Assembly (NCBI RefSeq): GCF_003325475.1
Contig: NZ_CP029495.1
Coordinates: 3,658,001 to 3,722,000, forward strand
DNA: 64,000 nucleotides
DNA from: Chromobacterium phragmitis
GTDB lineage: Bacteria > Pseudomonadota > Gammaproteobacteria > Burkholderiales > Chromobacteriaceae
Direction of reading: 5' to 3'
Every line of letters begins with the position of its first letter. Position 1 is the first letter of the stretch. The position numbers and the translations under genes are program-made. This document shows positions 1-8,613 of this stretch, one piece after another. The notes below the pieces were generated by a model. The model was not told where the DNA came from. It saw only the letters and a list, made by a program, of their open reading frames with translations, and did not search any database.

Positions 1-269
1 GAAGGCGCGCGCATGGCCTCAATGGCCTGTTCCCATGAAGAGCATGGCCGCCTTGGGCGTGTCTTCGCCTGGGCGGCCGGTGGCCGCAAGCCTGTTTTCG
101 CTGGAGAAGGGGAGGGATAAACCTTCCTCCCTGTAAAGATTAAAGGCGTGAGAATTGTCTTGGCGGCCCCAAGCCGGTTTTGGATGAGGGTGGATATTCA
201 ATTTTGGATATTTGCCATGGAATGAATCACGGAGAAATCCCGCGCCGCGTTCCGCTCATGTCGCCGCGC
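1..269. other. window edge, no supported gene
   Basis: No convincing gene is seen here. Plus frame 1 is open from base 1 to a TAA at 118-120 and could be the last 39 codons of a gene that starts outside the window, but the predicted residues match nothing I recognise. A 60-codon minus-strand frame (19-201) has no ribosome-binding site. The efflux operon ends at 270, and no strong terminator hairpin is visible downstream of it. Confidence 0.4.
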
Positions 270-1667
270 TCAGCCGTGTTCCTCCCACCCCCCGCCCAGC
301 GCCTTGTAGACGCCGATGGTGGCGTTCAGCTTGTCCAGCTTGGCGTTGATCAGGTTCAGCTCGGCCTGGAAGCTGTTGCGCTGCGCGTCCAGCACGTCCA
401 GATAGCTGGCGTAGCCGTTGTCGTAGCGCAGGCCGGCCAGCTTCAGCGTCCGGTTCAGCGCGGTGACCTGGGTGGTTTGCGCCTGCAGGATGTCGCGGGC
501 GGCGCCGTTGGCGGCCAGCGAGTCCAGTGCGTCCTTGAACGCCGACTGCACCGTCTTCTGGTACTGCGCCAGCGCCTGCTTCTGGCCGGCCGTCGCGGCG
601 TCCACGTTGTAGCCGGTGGCGCCGAAGTTGAAGATGGGGGCCGCCAGGTTGCCGGCGAAGCTCCAGGTGCGGGTGGGGCCGGTGAACAGGCTGTCCAGCG
701 ACAGGCTCTGCGACCCCAGCGCGCCGGTCAGGCTGATGCTGGGGAAGTAGGCGGCCTTGGCCACGCCGATGCGGGCGTTGGCGGCGATCAGCTGCTGTTC
801 GCTGGAGGCCACGTCCGGCCGGCGCTCCAGCAGGCTGGACGGCAGGTCGGCCGGCATGTCGGGCGGGCTGGCCAGGCTGTTGATGTCCTTGCCGCGGACC
901 AGTCCGCCTTCCGCCAATTGCTTGGGGCTGTGGCCCAGCAGCACGCCGAGCGCGGTTTCGGTCTGTTCCAGCGAGCGGGCGATCTGCGGCACGGAGGCGC
1001 GGGCCGACGCGGCTTCCACCTCGGCCTGGCGCTGGTCCAGCTCGGAGATCAGGCCGCCGTGAAAACGCTTGGTCTGCAGCTTCAGCGACTCCTCGCGGCT
1101 TTGCAGCGTGCGCTTGGCGATGTCCAGCTGGGCATCCAGCGCCCGCATCTGGAAGTAGGTTTGCGCCACCTGGGCCGACAGCCCCAGCTGGGCGGCGTCG
1201 CGGTCGTAGCGGCTGGCCTGGTAGCCGGCGCGCGCGGCCTCGTTGCCGCGGCGCAGCTTGCCCCACAGGTCCAGCTCCCACGACGCGGCGAGGTTGGCCG
1301 AGCGGGCGTCGCTGATCAGCGGCGAGGCCGGGTTGGCCAGTTCGCGGGAGCTGCGGCCGCGCTGGTAGCCGGCGTTGGCGTTCAGGGCCGGCAGCAGCGC
1401 CGCGCGGGCGATGCCGGCCTGGGCGGCGGCCTGTTCGACGCGGGCGGCGGCGGCCTGCAGATCGAGGTTGCCCTTGACGGCTTCTTCGATCAGCTGGTTC
1501 AGCGTCGGGTCGTCGAATCGTTTCCACCAGTCGGCGTCCACCGCCGGCGCCTGGGCGCCGGCCTGGGCCGCCGGCAGCTCGACCTTGGGCCGGCTGTAGT
1601 CGGGGCCCACCGCGCAAGCGGACAGCGCCAGCGCGACGGCGACGGGGATCAGGGCGCGCTTAAGCAT
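270..1667 (-). CDS. RND efflux outer-membrane lipoprotein (OprM/NodT family)
   Basis: This 465-residue protein is the outer-membrane channel of a tripartite efflux pump. The N-terminus is a lipoprotein signal ending in the lipobox LSAC, with the acylated Cys near residue 18, followed by AVGPDYSRP, a hallmark of the NodT/OprM family. Two OEP repeats follow, rich in long helices (ELDQRQAEVEAA; DVLDAQRNSFQAELN). Length is typical of OprM/OprN. The ATG at 1667 lies inside the end of the pump gene (8-base overlap), so the two are translationally coupled, and this is the last gene of the three-gene operon. The family is certain. Substrates cannot be read from the sequence. Confidence 0.95.
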   Translation of the reverse strand: MLKRALIPVAVALALSACAVGPDYSRPKVELPAAQAGAQAPAVDADWWKRFDDPTLNQLIEEAVKGNLDLQAAAARVEQAAAQAGIARAALLPALNANAGYQRGRSSRELANPASPLISDARSANLAASWELDLWGKLRRGNEAARAGYQASRYDRDAAQLGLSAQVAQTYFQMRALDAQLDIAKRTLQSREESLKLQTKRFHGGLISELDQRQAEVEAASARASVPQIARSLEQTETALGVLLGHSPKQLAEGGLVRGKDINSLASPPDMPADLPSSLLERRPDVASSEQQLIAANARIGVAKAAYFPSISLTGALGSQSLSLDSLFTGPTRTWSFAGNLAAPIFNFGATGYNVDAATAGQKQALAQYQKTVQSAFKDALDSLAANGAARDILQAQTTQVTALNRTLKLAGLRYDNGYASYLDVLDAQRNSFQAELNLINAKLDKLNATIGVYKALGGGWEEHG

Positions 1668-4600
1668 CTGCGTTTCCTCCGGCCTCGGCGTTTGGCTGAG
1701 GCTTGTTCTGTTTGCCGAGCTTCATGATCAGGATGAAGAACAGCGGGATGAAGAAGGTGGCGATGAAGGTGGCGGCCAGCATGCCGCCGATGACCGGCAG
1801 TCCCAGGGAATGCCGGCTGGCCGCCCCCGCGCCGGAAGACGCGACGAGGGGGACGCAGCCCAGGATGAAGGCGAGCGAGGTCATCACGATGGGGCGGAAG
1901 CGCAGGCGGGCGGCCTGCAGCGCGGCCTCCATCAGGTCCATGCCTTCTTCCAGCTTCTGCACCGCGAACTCGACGATCAGAATCGCGTTCTTGGCCGACA
2001 GGCCGATCAGCGTCACTAGCCCGATCTGGAAATAGACATCGTTGCTTTTGCCGGCCACGAAGGCAGCCAGCAGCGCGCCGAACAGCGCGAACGGCACGGA
2101 TGTCACCACGGCCAACGGCAACGTCCAGCGCTCATACTGCGCCGCCAGGATCAGGAACACCATCAGGATGCCCAGGGCGAAGGCCAGGCTGCCGCTGTTG
2201 CCGGCTTGTTTCTCCTGAAAGGCGCTGCCGCTCCAGGCCAGCGTGAAGCTCTTGCCCAGCGTTTGCTCCGCCGTTTCCTCCAGCGCGGCGATGGCCTGGC
2301 CGGAGCTGACGCCGGGCGCGGGCTGGGCCAGGATTTTGGCTGCGCCGAAAATGTTGAAGCGATCGACCAGTTCCGGACCGAAGCTCGGCTTCACCGTGAC
2401 CAGGCTGGTGAGCGGGATCATGCTGCCGTCTTCCGAGCGCACATGGACATCGCCGATATCATCCGGGCGGGCCCGGAAGTCGGCTTCCGATTGAAGCTGG
2501 ACTTTGTAAGTGCGGCCGAACTGGTTGAAGTCGTTCACATACAGCTGGCCGAAGGTGGCCGACATCGCGTCGAACACTTCGTCGACGCGCACGCCCAGCG
2601 CCTTGGCCTTTTCGCGGTCCAGGTCCAGGAATTTTTGCGGCACGTCGGCGCGCAGGGTGGTGGACACGGATGCGAACTCCGGACGTTTTCTGGCTGCCTC
2701 CAGCAGGCGGTTGGTGGCCTCGCCGAGCTTGCCCGGCCCGGCCCCGTCGCGGTCCTGCAGGTAGGCTTCCAGTCCGCCGGTAGCGGACATGCCGATGATG
2801 GGGGCCGGCGTGAAGGCGCGCATCCTGGCCGACTGCACCGAATCGCCTTGGCGGTTGGCCCAGGCGGCCACGCTGGCGGAGCCGTGCGCCTGGCCTTGGC
2901 GCTGCTCCCACGGCTTCAGGGTGACGAAGCTGGTGGCGCTGTTCGGCAGCTTGGCGCCGGACAGGATGTCAAAGCCGTTGAAAGTGGTGACGTTGGCGAT
3001 GTCCGGGTGCTTCAGCAGGATTTGGTCGAAATCCTGGGTGACGCGTATGGTGCGGGTCAGGGACGCGGCGTCCGGCAGCGCGGCGCTGACGTACATATTG
3101 CCCATGTCCTCGTCCGGCACCAGCGATCCCGGCACGGCGCGGAACAGCAGGAAGGTGGCCGCCAGCAGCGCGGCGAACAGCGCCAGGGCGAGCGCGGCCC
3201 TGCGATTGATGAAATCCACGCCGCCCGCGTACCGGGCGGTGGCGCGTTCGAACAGCCGGTTGAACCAGACGAAGAAGCGCGCCGGCTCGTGATGTCCGGG
3301 CTTGAGCAGCAGCGCGCACAAGGCGGGCGTCAGCGTCAGCGCCACGATGCCGGACAGGATGACCGATATCGAAATGGTGACGGCGAACTGGCGGTACATC
3401 ACGCCGGTCATGCCGTCGATGAAGGCCACCGGCAGAAACACCGCGCACAAGACCAGCACAATGGCCACCACCGGGCCCGACACTTCGCGCATCGCCCGGA
3501 TGGCGGCTTCCTTGGCGCTGCAGCCGGTCTCGCGCAGGATGCGCTCCACGTTTTCCAGCACCACGATGGCGTCGTCCACCACGATGCCGATGGCCAGCAC
3601 CATGCCGAACAGCGTCAGCAAATTGATGGAGAAGCCGAACAGCTGCATGCCGGCGAAGGTGCCTATCAGGGACACCGGCACGGCGATGCAGGGAATCAGC
3701 GTGGCGCGGAAACTCTGCAGGAACAGGTAGACGATGGCGAAGACCAGCACCGTGGCCTCCAACAGCGTGGAGACGACCTTGTCGATGGAGACCTTGATGA
3801 AGTCGGTGGTGTCGTAGGGAATGGCGTAGTCCACGCCGGAGGGGAAGCGTTTTTTCAGTTCCGCCATTTTGTCGCGCACGGCCTGGGCCACCTGCAGCGC
3901 GTTGGCGTTGGGTTGCAGGTAAGTGACGATGCCGACAGTCGGCTTGCCGTTGCGGGCGCCCACCACTTCGTAGTCGTTGCCCCCCATCTCGACCCGCGCC
4001 ACGTCCTTGAGGCGGATTTTGGCGCCGTCAGGCTCGGAGCGCACGATGATGTCGCCGAACTCCTCCGGCGTGGCCAGCCGTCCCTTGGCATTGACGGTAT
4101 AAGTGAAGCCGATTTCCCGGCCGGCGGGCTGCGCGCCTATCTTGCCGGCGGCGAATTGCGCGTTCTGCTCGCGCACCGCCTGGACCACGTCGGCAGGCGT
4201 CAGCCGCAATTGCGCCAGCCGGTCCGGCCGCAGCCAGATCCGCATCGCGTAGTCCGTGCCGCCCAGCATGGAGACATCGCCCATGCCGGGGATGCGCTTG
4301 AGCTCGTCCATGATGTTGAGCAGCGAATAATTGGCCAGGTAATTGCGGTCGTATAGCCCGTTTGGCGAATTGACCGATATCACGCTCAGCACCGCGGTGG
4401 AACGCTTGCGCACGGTCACGCCCTGGCGCTGCACCTCTTCCGGCAGCGTTTTCAGGGCGGCCTGCACGCGGTTGTTGACGTCGATGGTGGCTTGGTCGGG
4501 GTCGGCGCCGACCTTGAAGTAGACGTTCAGCGCCAATTTGCCGGTGGAGGATGAGTTGGACTGGACATACAGCATGTTTTCCACGCCGTTGATCTGCTGC

Positions 4601-4800
4601 TCCAGCGGCGCGGCCACCGTTTCGGCTATCACCTCCGGCGTGGCGCCGGGATAGCTGGCGTTGACCGACACCACCGCCGGCACGATCTGCGGATATTGCT
4701 CGATCGGCAGCGCGCGCATCGAGGCGAGCCCGGCCAGGCAAAGGATGATGGAGATCACGCTGGCGAAAATGGGACGATTGATGAAGAACTGGGAAAACAT
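1660..4800 (-). CDS. RND multidrug efflux pump, inner-membrane subunit (MexF/AcrB family)
   Basis: This 1046-residue HAE1-type RND transporter is the proton-driven pump of the operon. It starts MFSQFFINRPIFASV, the usual first helix of this family. The periplasmic porter segment includes PGATPEV and the transmembrane block includes GIVVDDAIVVLENVER, which carries the proton-relay aspartates (DD) of TM4. The second half repeats the architecture (GLSAKNAILIVEFA). Twelve membrane helices are expected. The sequence looks closer to the MexF/BpeF branch than to AcrB, and the divergent LysR gene agrees with that. It lies between the adaptor gene (6-base gap) and the outer-membrane gene (8-base overlap). 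Confidence 0.95.
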   Translation of the reverse strand: MFSQFFINRPIFASVISIILCLAGLASMRALPIEQYPQIVPAVVSVNASYPGATPEVIAETVAAPLEQQINGVENMLYVQSNSSSTGKLALNVYFKVGADPDQATIDVNNRVQAALKTLPEEVQRQGVTVRKRSTAVLSVISVNSPNGLYDRNYLANYSLLNIMDELKRIPGMGDVSMLGGTDYAMRIWLRPDRLAQLRLTPADVVQAVREQNAQFAAGKIGAQPAGREIGFTYTVNAKGRLATPEEFGDIIVRSEPDGAKIRLKDVARVEMGGNDYEVVGARNGKPTVGIVTYLQPNANALQVAQAVRDKMAELKKRFPSGVDYAIPYDTTDFIKVSIDKVVSTLLEATVLVFAIVYLFLQSFRATLIPCIAVPVSLIGTFAGMQLFGFSINLLTLFGMVLAIGIVVDDAIVVLENVERILRETGCSAKEAAIRAMREVSGPVVAIVLVLCAVFLPVAFIDGMTGVMYRQFAVTISISVILSGIVALTLTPALCALLLKPGHHEPARFFVWFNRLFERATARYAGGVDFINRRAALALALFAALLAATFLLFRAVPGSLVPDEDMGNMYVSAALPDAASLTRTIRVTQDFDQILLKHPDIANVTTFNGFDILSGAKLPNSATSFVTLKPWEQRQGQAHGSASVAAWANRQGDSVQSARMRAFTPAPIIGMSATGGLEAYLQDRDGAGPGKLGEATNRLLEAARKRPEFASVSTTLRADVPQKFLDLDREKAKALGVRVDEVFDAMSATFGQLYVNDFNQFGRTYKVQLQSEADFRARPDDIGDVHVRSEDGSMIPLTSLVTVKPSFGPELVDRFNIFGAAKILAQPAPGVSSGQAIAALEETAEQTLGKSFTLAWSGSAFQEKQAGNSGSLAFALGILMVFLILAAQYERWTLPLAVVTSVPFALFGALLAAFVAGKSNDVYFQIGLVTLIGLSAKNAILIVEFAVQKLEEGMDLMEAALQAARLRFRPIVMTSLAFILGCVPLVASSGAGAASRHSLGLPVIGGMLAATFIATFFIPLFFILIMKLGKQNKPQPNAEAGGNADA

Positions 4801-4806
4801 CGCGGC

Positions 4807-5937
4807 TTATTTCCTTTTCTCGGCGGCGACGGCTTGCACCTTCTCGCCGGGCTGGGCCTTCATCAGGCCGTCCACGATCAATTTGTCGCCGGCGGCCAGG
4901 CCGGACTCCACGACGCGCTCCGAACCGAGCTGGGCGCCCAGCGTCACCGGCCTCGATTGAACGCGGCTGTCCTTGTCGACCAGCAGGACCAGGTTTTCGG
5001 TTTGGGACTGAATGATGGCCGTCTCCGGCACGGTGATGACGTTGTCGCGGGTGCCGAGGTCCAGCAGCACGCGGACGAACTGGCCCGGCAGCAGCTTGCC
5101 TTCTGGGTTGGAGAAGATCGCGCGCCGGCTGATGGTGCCGGTGCGAGGGTCGACGCGGTTGTCGTGGAAATTCAGCTCGCCGCTCAGCGGGTATTCGCTG
5201 CCGTCGGCCAGACGGATGCGCACGCGAGTCTTTTGTTTGGGCGCGCGGATGCTGCCGTCGGCGAGGCCTCGCTCGAAATTGAGCTGATCTTGCTCGGAGA
5301 CGGCGAAGTTGACGTAAAGCGGATCGAGCTGCGTGATGGTGGTCAGCGGCGTGTCGCCGTCGGTGCGGATCAGGCTGCCTTCCGACAGCGCCTGCTTGCT
5401 GGTCATGCCGGCGATGGGGGCGTCCACCCGCGTATAGCCCAGATTCAGCTTGGCTTCTTTGACTTTCGCGTCCGCGGACTGCTTGACGGCGCGCGCGGCG
5501 CGATACGCGGCCAGGGCATTGTCGTAATCCATGCGCGAGACGGCGTTTTCCTTGAACAGCGGCTCGATGCGATTCCGGTCCGCCATCGCCTTGTCCAGCG
5601 CGGCCTGGCTTTCCGCCTGGGCGCCGAGCGCCTGTTCCAGCACGGCCTGATACGGGGCGGGGTCGATCTTGAAAAGCGTCTGGCCCTTTTCGACTGCCTG
5701 GCCTTCCACGTAGGCGCGTTTCAATAATATGCCGCCCACGCGGGCGCGGACTTGCACGTCGCGGTAGCCGGCGGTTTCGCCAACCAGCTCCATGCGCAGC
5801 GGCACATCGTGGGCGCGCAGCGTTTGCACGGTGACGGCGGGGGGCGTGGAAGGCGCGGCCTGATGCGTGGGCGCGCATGCGGCCAGCAGCGGCAGGAGCC
5901 AGCAAAGCCAGCGAGGATGAAGCATTGGGTGGTGCAT
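4807..5937 (-). CDS. RND efflux periplasmic adaptor (membrane fusion protein)
   Basis: This 376-residue adaptor links the inner-membrane pump to the outer-membrane channel. The N-terminal signal ends in a lipobox (LLAAC, Cys near residue 21), so it is probably a lipoprotein. The biotinyl-lipoyl-like motif halves are seen as VRARVGGILLKRAYVEGQ near the N-terminus and GYTRVDAPIAGMTSK after the helical hairpin, followed by the beta-barrel region. AGGAG lies 7-8 bases before the ATG at 5937 and supports this start. It is the first gene of the pump operon and diverges from the LysR gene. It is a little shorter than MexE but within the HlyD_D23/AcrA family range. Confidence 0.93.
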   Translation of the reverse strand: MHHPMLHPRWLCWLLPLLAACAPTHQAAPSTPPAVTVQTLRAHDVPLRMELVGETAGYRDVQVRARVGGILLKRAYVEGQAVEKGQTLFKIDPAPYQAVLEQALGAQAESQAALDKAMADRNRIEPLFKENAVSRMDYDNALAAYRAARAVKQSADAKVKEAKLNLGYTRVDAPIAGMTSKQALSEGSLIRTDGDTPLTTITQLDPLYVNFAVSEQDQLNFERGLADGSIRAPKQKTRVRIRLADGSEYPLSGELNFHDNRVDPRTGTISRRAIFSNPEGKLLPGQFVRVLLDLGTRDNVITVPETAIIQSQTENLVLLVDKDSRVQSRPVTLGAQLGSERVVESGLAAGDKLIVDGLMKAQPGEKVQAVAAEKRK

Positions 5938-6248
5938 GAAGGGGACTCCTGATGGCTCGGCTGTCCGGGATCGGCGGCCGAGTCGTGGCGGGTGTTGTCG
6001 ATGCGGGAGGCGCGCGCGTTCCGGCTTTGCCTGGCTAGCGCGGCGGAGGCGAGGCGCGGGGCCGTTCGGGTTCTTCGAGTGTCGGCGCTGATTGTGAAAA
6101 ATATTGAATCATTAATTTTCTTTAATATTTAATGTTTGATTAATAAATCAGGATTTATTGGCGATAATCCCTTGATTTGGAATTTTATTTTCTACATCGG
6201 GTCAAAAAAAGCGGAAATGATAGAAGCTGAATTTCAAGGAATTTGAAC
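5938..6248. promoter_or_regulatory. divergent promoter region, efflux operon / LysR gene
   Basis: This 311-base gap separates the adaptor gene and the LysR gene, which are transcribed away from each other. Bases about 6095-6195 are strikingly AT-rich against a GC-rich genome. They contain the near-symmetric element TGATT-AATA-AATCA at 6137-6150, which resembles the T-N11-A type boxes bound by LysR proteins, and several TAAT/ATTA repeats. LysR regulators usually bind such shared regions and control both sides. The exact promoters cannot be assigned by eye. Confidence 0.55.
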
Positions 6249-7166
6249 ATGAAGATTTCGCTTGAAACGCTGGCGGCGCTGGACGCCGTGGCTCGCCACG
6301 GCAGTTTTTCCGCGGCGGCGGAGGCATTGCACAAAGTGCCGTCCGCGCTGACCTACACCATGCAGAAACTGGAGCAGCAGCTTGGCGTGGCGGTGTTCGA
6401 CCGCAGCGGCTATCGCGCGAAGCTGACGCAAATGGGAGAAGTGCTGCTGCGCGACGGGCGCAAGCTGTTGCATGCGGCGGAGAGCCTGGAGCGAAGGCTG
6501 TCGTTGCGGGTGGAGGGCTGGGAAGACGAGCTGCGCATCGCGCTGGGCGGGCTGACGGCGATCGATCCGTTGATTCCGCTGATCCAGGCGTTCGATGGGC
6601 TTGGAACCGGCACGCGGCTGAGCTTTTCGCGCGAGATATTCAATGGAACCTGGGACGCGCTGCTGGATGAGCGCGTCGATTTGCTGATCGGCGCGCCGAT
6701 GCACGCGGTGCCGGATGGCTGCGCTTATCGAGAAATGGGCCGGATGGACATGTTGCTGCTGATGGCGCCTAGCCATCCTCTGGCTGGCGAGCCCGAGCCG
6801 CTGAGCCGCGAGCAGTTGCGGCGGCACCGCCTGATTTCCATCGGCGATACCGCGCGCAATATGCGCGGCAGGGCGGCGGGAATGGAGGAGGGGCAGGAGC
6901 TGATGCTGGTATACAGCAACTCGGCCAAGTTAAGCCTGACGCTAGCCGGGCTGGGCATATGCTACATGCCCAGGGAGAGGGTGAGGGATCATCTGGAGGC
7001 GGGAACGCTGGTGGCGCGGCAGGTGGAGTCGCCGCGTCTGATGCCGGCTTCCTGCTTCGCCTGGCGGCATCGAGAGGGCAAGGCCTTGCAATGGTTCATC
7101 GAACATCTGGAGCCTTGGGCCGCGCGTCATGGCGCGCGCCAGGAACGGGACGGCTACGCCGGCTGA
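6249..7166 (+). CDS. LysR-family transcriptional regulator, likely of the adjacent efflux pump
   Basis: This 305-residue regulator has an N-terminal winged helix-turn-helix (residues about 1-60; ARHGSFSAAAEAL and QQLGVAVFDRS are the classic LysR DNA-binding signatures) and a C-terminal periplasmic-binding-like effector domain. The ATG at 6249 is preferred over the in-frame TTG at 6243 because AGGA lies 8 bases upstream of it. It diverges from a three-gene RND operon, the layout of mexT-mexEF-oprN and bpeT-bpeEF-oprC, so it is inferred to activate the pump genes in response to a ligand. The 3' end overlaps the convergent VOC gene by 13 bases. Confidence 0.92.
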   Translation: MKISLETLAALDAVARHGSFSAAAEALHKVPSALTYTMQKLEQQLGVAVFDRSGYRAKLTQMGEVLLRDGRKLLHAAESLERRLSLRVEGWEDELRIALGGLTAIDPLIPLIQAFDGLGTGTRLSFSREIFNGTWDALLDERVDLLIGAPMHAVPDGCAYREMGRMDMLLLMAPSHPLAGEPEPLSREQLRRHRLISIGDTARNMRGRAAGMEEGQELMLVYSNSAKLSLTLAGLGICYMPRERVRDHLEAGTLVARQVESPRLMPASCFAWRHREGKALQWFIEHLEPWAARHGARQERDGYAG

Positions 7167-7543
7167 TAGAACTCGATCGGCAAGCCGTCCGGGTCGGCGC
7201 AGAAAAAGAAACGCGCGCCGGTGTATTCATCCACTCTCAGCGCTTCCGTTTCCACGCCAAGTCCGCGCAAATGCGCCCGCATCGCCGCCGCGTCGCCGCA
7301 TGCCAGCGCCAGGTGGCGCAAGCCGCAGGCTTCCGGCCGGGTGCGGCGGGGGGGCGGGGAGGGGAAGCTGAACAGTTCGATCTGGCCGCCGCCGGGCAGC
7401 GCCAGGTCCAGCTTCCAGGATTGTCTTTCCTCGCGCCAGTTCTCGGCGATCACCTCCAGATTCAGGACGCGGCAGTAGAAGTCGCGCGAGCGCGCGTAGT
7501 CGGAGGCGATGATGGCGACGTGGTGCAGGCCGGTGATATGCAT
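7154..7543 (-). CDS. VOC-family protein (glyoxalase I-like, YaeR type)
   Basis: This 129-residue vicinal-oxygen-chelate protein resembles E. coli YaeR. It has the two beta-alpha-beta-beta-beta modules in order: GLHHVAIIASDYARSRDFY at the N-terminus and RHLALACGD...FFCADPDGLPIEFYQ at the C-terminus. Metal-ligand positions are plausible at His7/His8, Glu near QIELFSF, His in LRHLAL and Glu in PIEFYQ. The reaction is unknown, and glyoxalase activity is only a family-level guess. It is a single gene convergent with the LysR gene, so not part of the efflux operon. Confidence 0.88.
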   Translation of the reverse strand: MHITGLHHVAIIASDYARSRDFYCRVLNLEVIAENWREERQSWKLDLALPGGGQIELFSFPSPPPRRTRPEACGLRHLALACGDAAAMRAHLRGLGVETEALRVDEYTGARFFFCADPDGLPIEFYQPA

Positions 7544-7672
7544 GGCTGTCGAGGCAGGGGAGCGGATGCCGCCATTTTAGCGCCGGGGAGGCGAGGCGGG
7601 AATCTGCGGCCATGGGCATTGAAAAAGACAATCAAAAGTCTTGTGACAATCAATTAGACGAATTTTGCCGTG

Positions 7673-7698
7673 GCTATCAGAATGCATCCATCGATAGC
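7673..7698. promoter_or_regulatory. inverted repeat upstream of the peroxiredoxin-glutaredoxin gene
   Basis: GCTATC (7673-7678) and GATAGC (7693-7698) form 6-base arms separated by 14 bases, centred about 46 bases before the start codon. The position suits an operator of the peroxide-defence gene downstream. The ATAG/CTAT half-sites recall OxyR sites, but the spacing does not match the canonical 7-base periodicity, so the regulator is undetermined. Confidence 0.4.
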
Positions 7699-7731
7699 TA
7701 ACAACCGCAGTCAACCCTCAAGGAGATAGCC

Positions 7732-8463
7732 ATGCTGCAAAATCGTGAAGGCCAACGCGTACCCAACGTCACTTTCCGCACTCGCGAAAACAATGAGTGG
7801 AAGGATGTCACCACCGCCGAACTGTTCGACGGCAAGACCGTCGCTGTGTTCTCGCTGCCGGGCGCGTTCACCCCGACCTGCTCGTCCACCCACTTGCCGC
7901 GCTTCAACGAGCTGGCGCCGGCCTTCTTCGCCAACGGCGTCGACGCCATCCTGTGCGTGTCGGTCAACGATACCTTCGTGATGAACGAGTGGGCCAAGGA
8001 TCAGGAAGCCGGCAATCTGGTGATGATTCCGGACGGCAACGGCGACTTCACCGCAGGCATGGGCATGCTGGTGGACAAGCAGGACCTGGGCTTCGGCAAG
8101 CGCAGCTGGCGCTACTCGATGCTGGTGAAGAACGGCGTGGTGGACAAGATGTTCATCGAGCCGCAGGAGCCGGGCGATCCGTTCAAGGTGTCCGATGCCG
8201 ACACGCTGCTGAACTACATCAACCCGAACGCCAAGAAGCCCGACCAAGTCGTCGTCTTCACCAAGGTGGGCTGCCCGCACTGCGCGCGCGCCAAGGCCAT
8301 CCTCTCCGAAAACGGCTACGACTTCGTCGAAGTGCCGCTGGACAACAAGATCCGCGGCAAGGCGCTGGGCGCCGTGTCCGGAGCGATGACCGCCCCGCAG
8401 GTGTTCATCAACGGCCAGTTGATCGGCTCCGCCGACGAAGTGGAAAAGCGTTTCGCCAAGTAA
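7732..8463 (+). CDS. hybrid peroxiredoxin-glutaredoxin (Prx5-Grx fusion)
   Basis: This 243-residue fusion has an N-terminal Prx5 domain (residues about 1-165) and a C-terminal glutaredoxin (about 170-243). The peroxidatic Cys50 lies in PGAFTPTC, and the glutaredoxin active site is CPHC at Cys181/Cys184. Fusions of this type, characterised in Haemophilus and Neisseria relatives, reduce hydrogen and alkyl peroxides with glutathione as electron donor, the Grx domain recycling the Prx domain. AAGGAGA lies just before the ATG at 7732. It has its own terminator (8517-8544). A flavoprotein reductase-like gene follows on the same strand. Confidence 0.95.
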   Translation: MLQNREGQRVPNVTFRTRENNEWKDVTTAELFDGKTVAVFSLPGAFTPTCSSTHLPRFNELAPAFFANGVDAILCVSVNDTFVMNEWAKDQEAGNLVMIPDGNGDFTAGMGMLVDKQDLGFGKRSWRYSMLVKNGVVDKMFIEPQEPGDPFKVSDADTLLNYINPNAKKPDQVVVFTKVGCPHCARAKAILSENGYDFVEVPLDNKIRGKALGAVSGAMTAPQVFINGQLIGSADEVEKRFAK

Positions 8464-8516
8464 ACCCTGACGTTCGACTCCGGCGGCTTCGGGCCCTGAC
8501 GCCGCCGGATTTCTTG

Positions 8517-8544
8517 GGCCGGTACTCCTGCCGGCCGTTTTTTT
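8517..8544 (+). terminator. intrinsic terminator after the Prx-Grx gene
   Basis: GGCCGG (8517-8522) and CCGGCC (8531-8536) pair around an 8-base loop, and a seven-T run follows at 8538-8544. A second GC-rich hairpin (TCCGGCGGC/GCCGCCGGA) lies just upstream, near 8479-8509. Confidence 0.75.
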
Positions 8545-8613
8545 CCAGCCGGGATGCGGGACGGCATGCGCAGCGTGCCGCGCCGCATCCCCGCCAGATA
8601 GAGGATAAGAACC

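Noticed and set aside
2206..4356. A 716-codon open frame opposite the RND pump gene, and many similar long antisense frames
   Set aside because: GC-rich codon bias leaves antisense frames open. Their translations are low-complexity (Gly/Arg/Gln/His-rich) and each lies wholly opposite a recognisable gene.
7673..7698. OxyR site before the peroxiredoxin gene
   Set aside because: The half-sites resemble ATAG/CTAT, but the 7-base periodicity is missing, so only an unnamed inverted repeat is reported.
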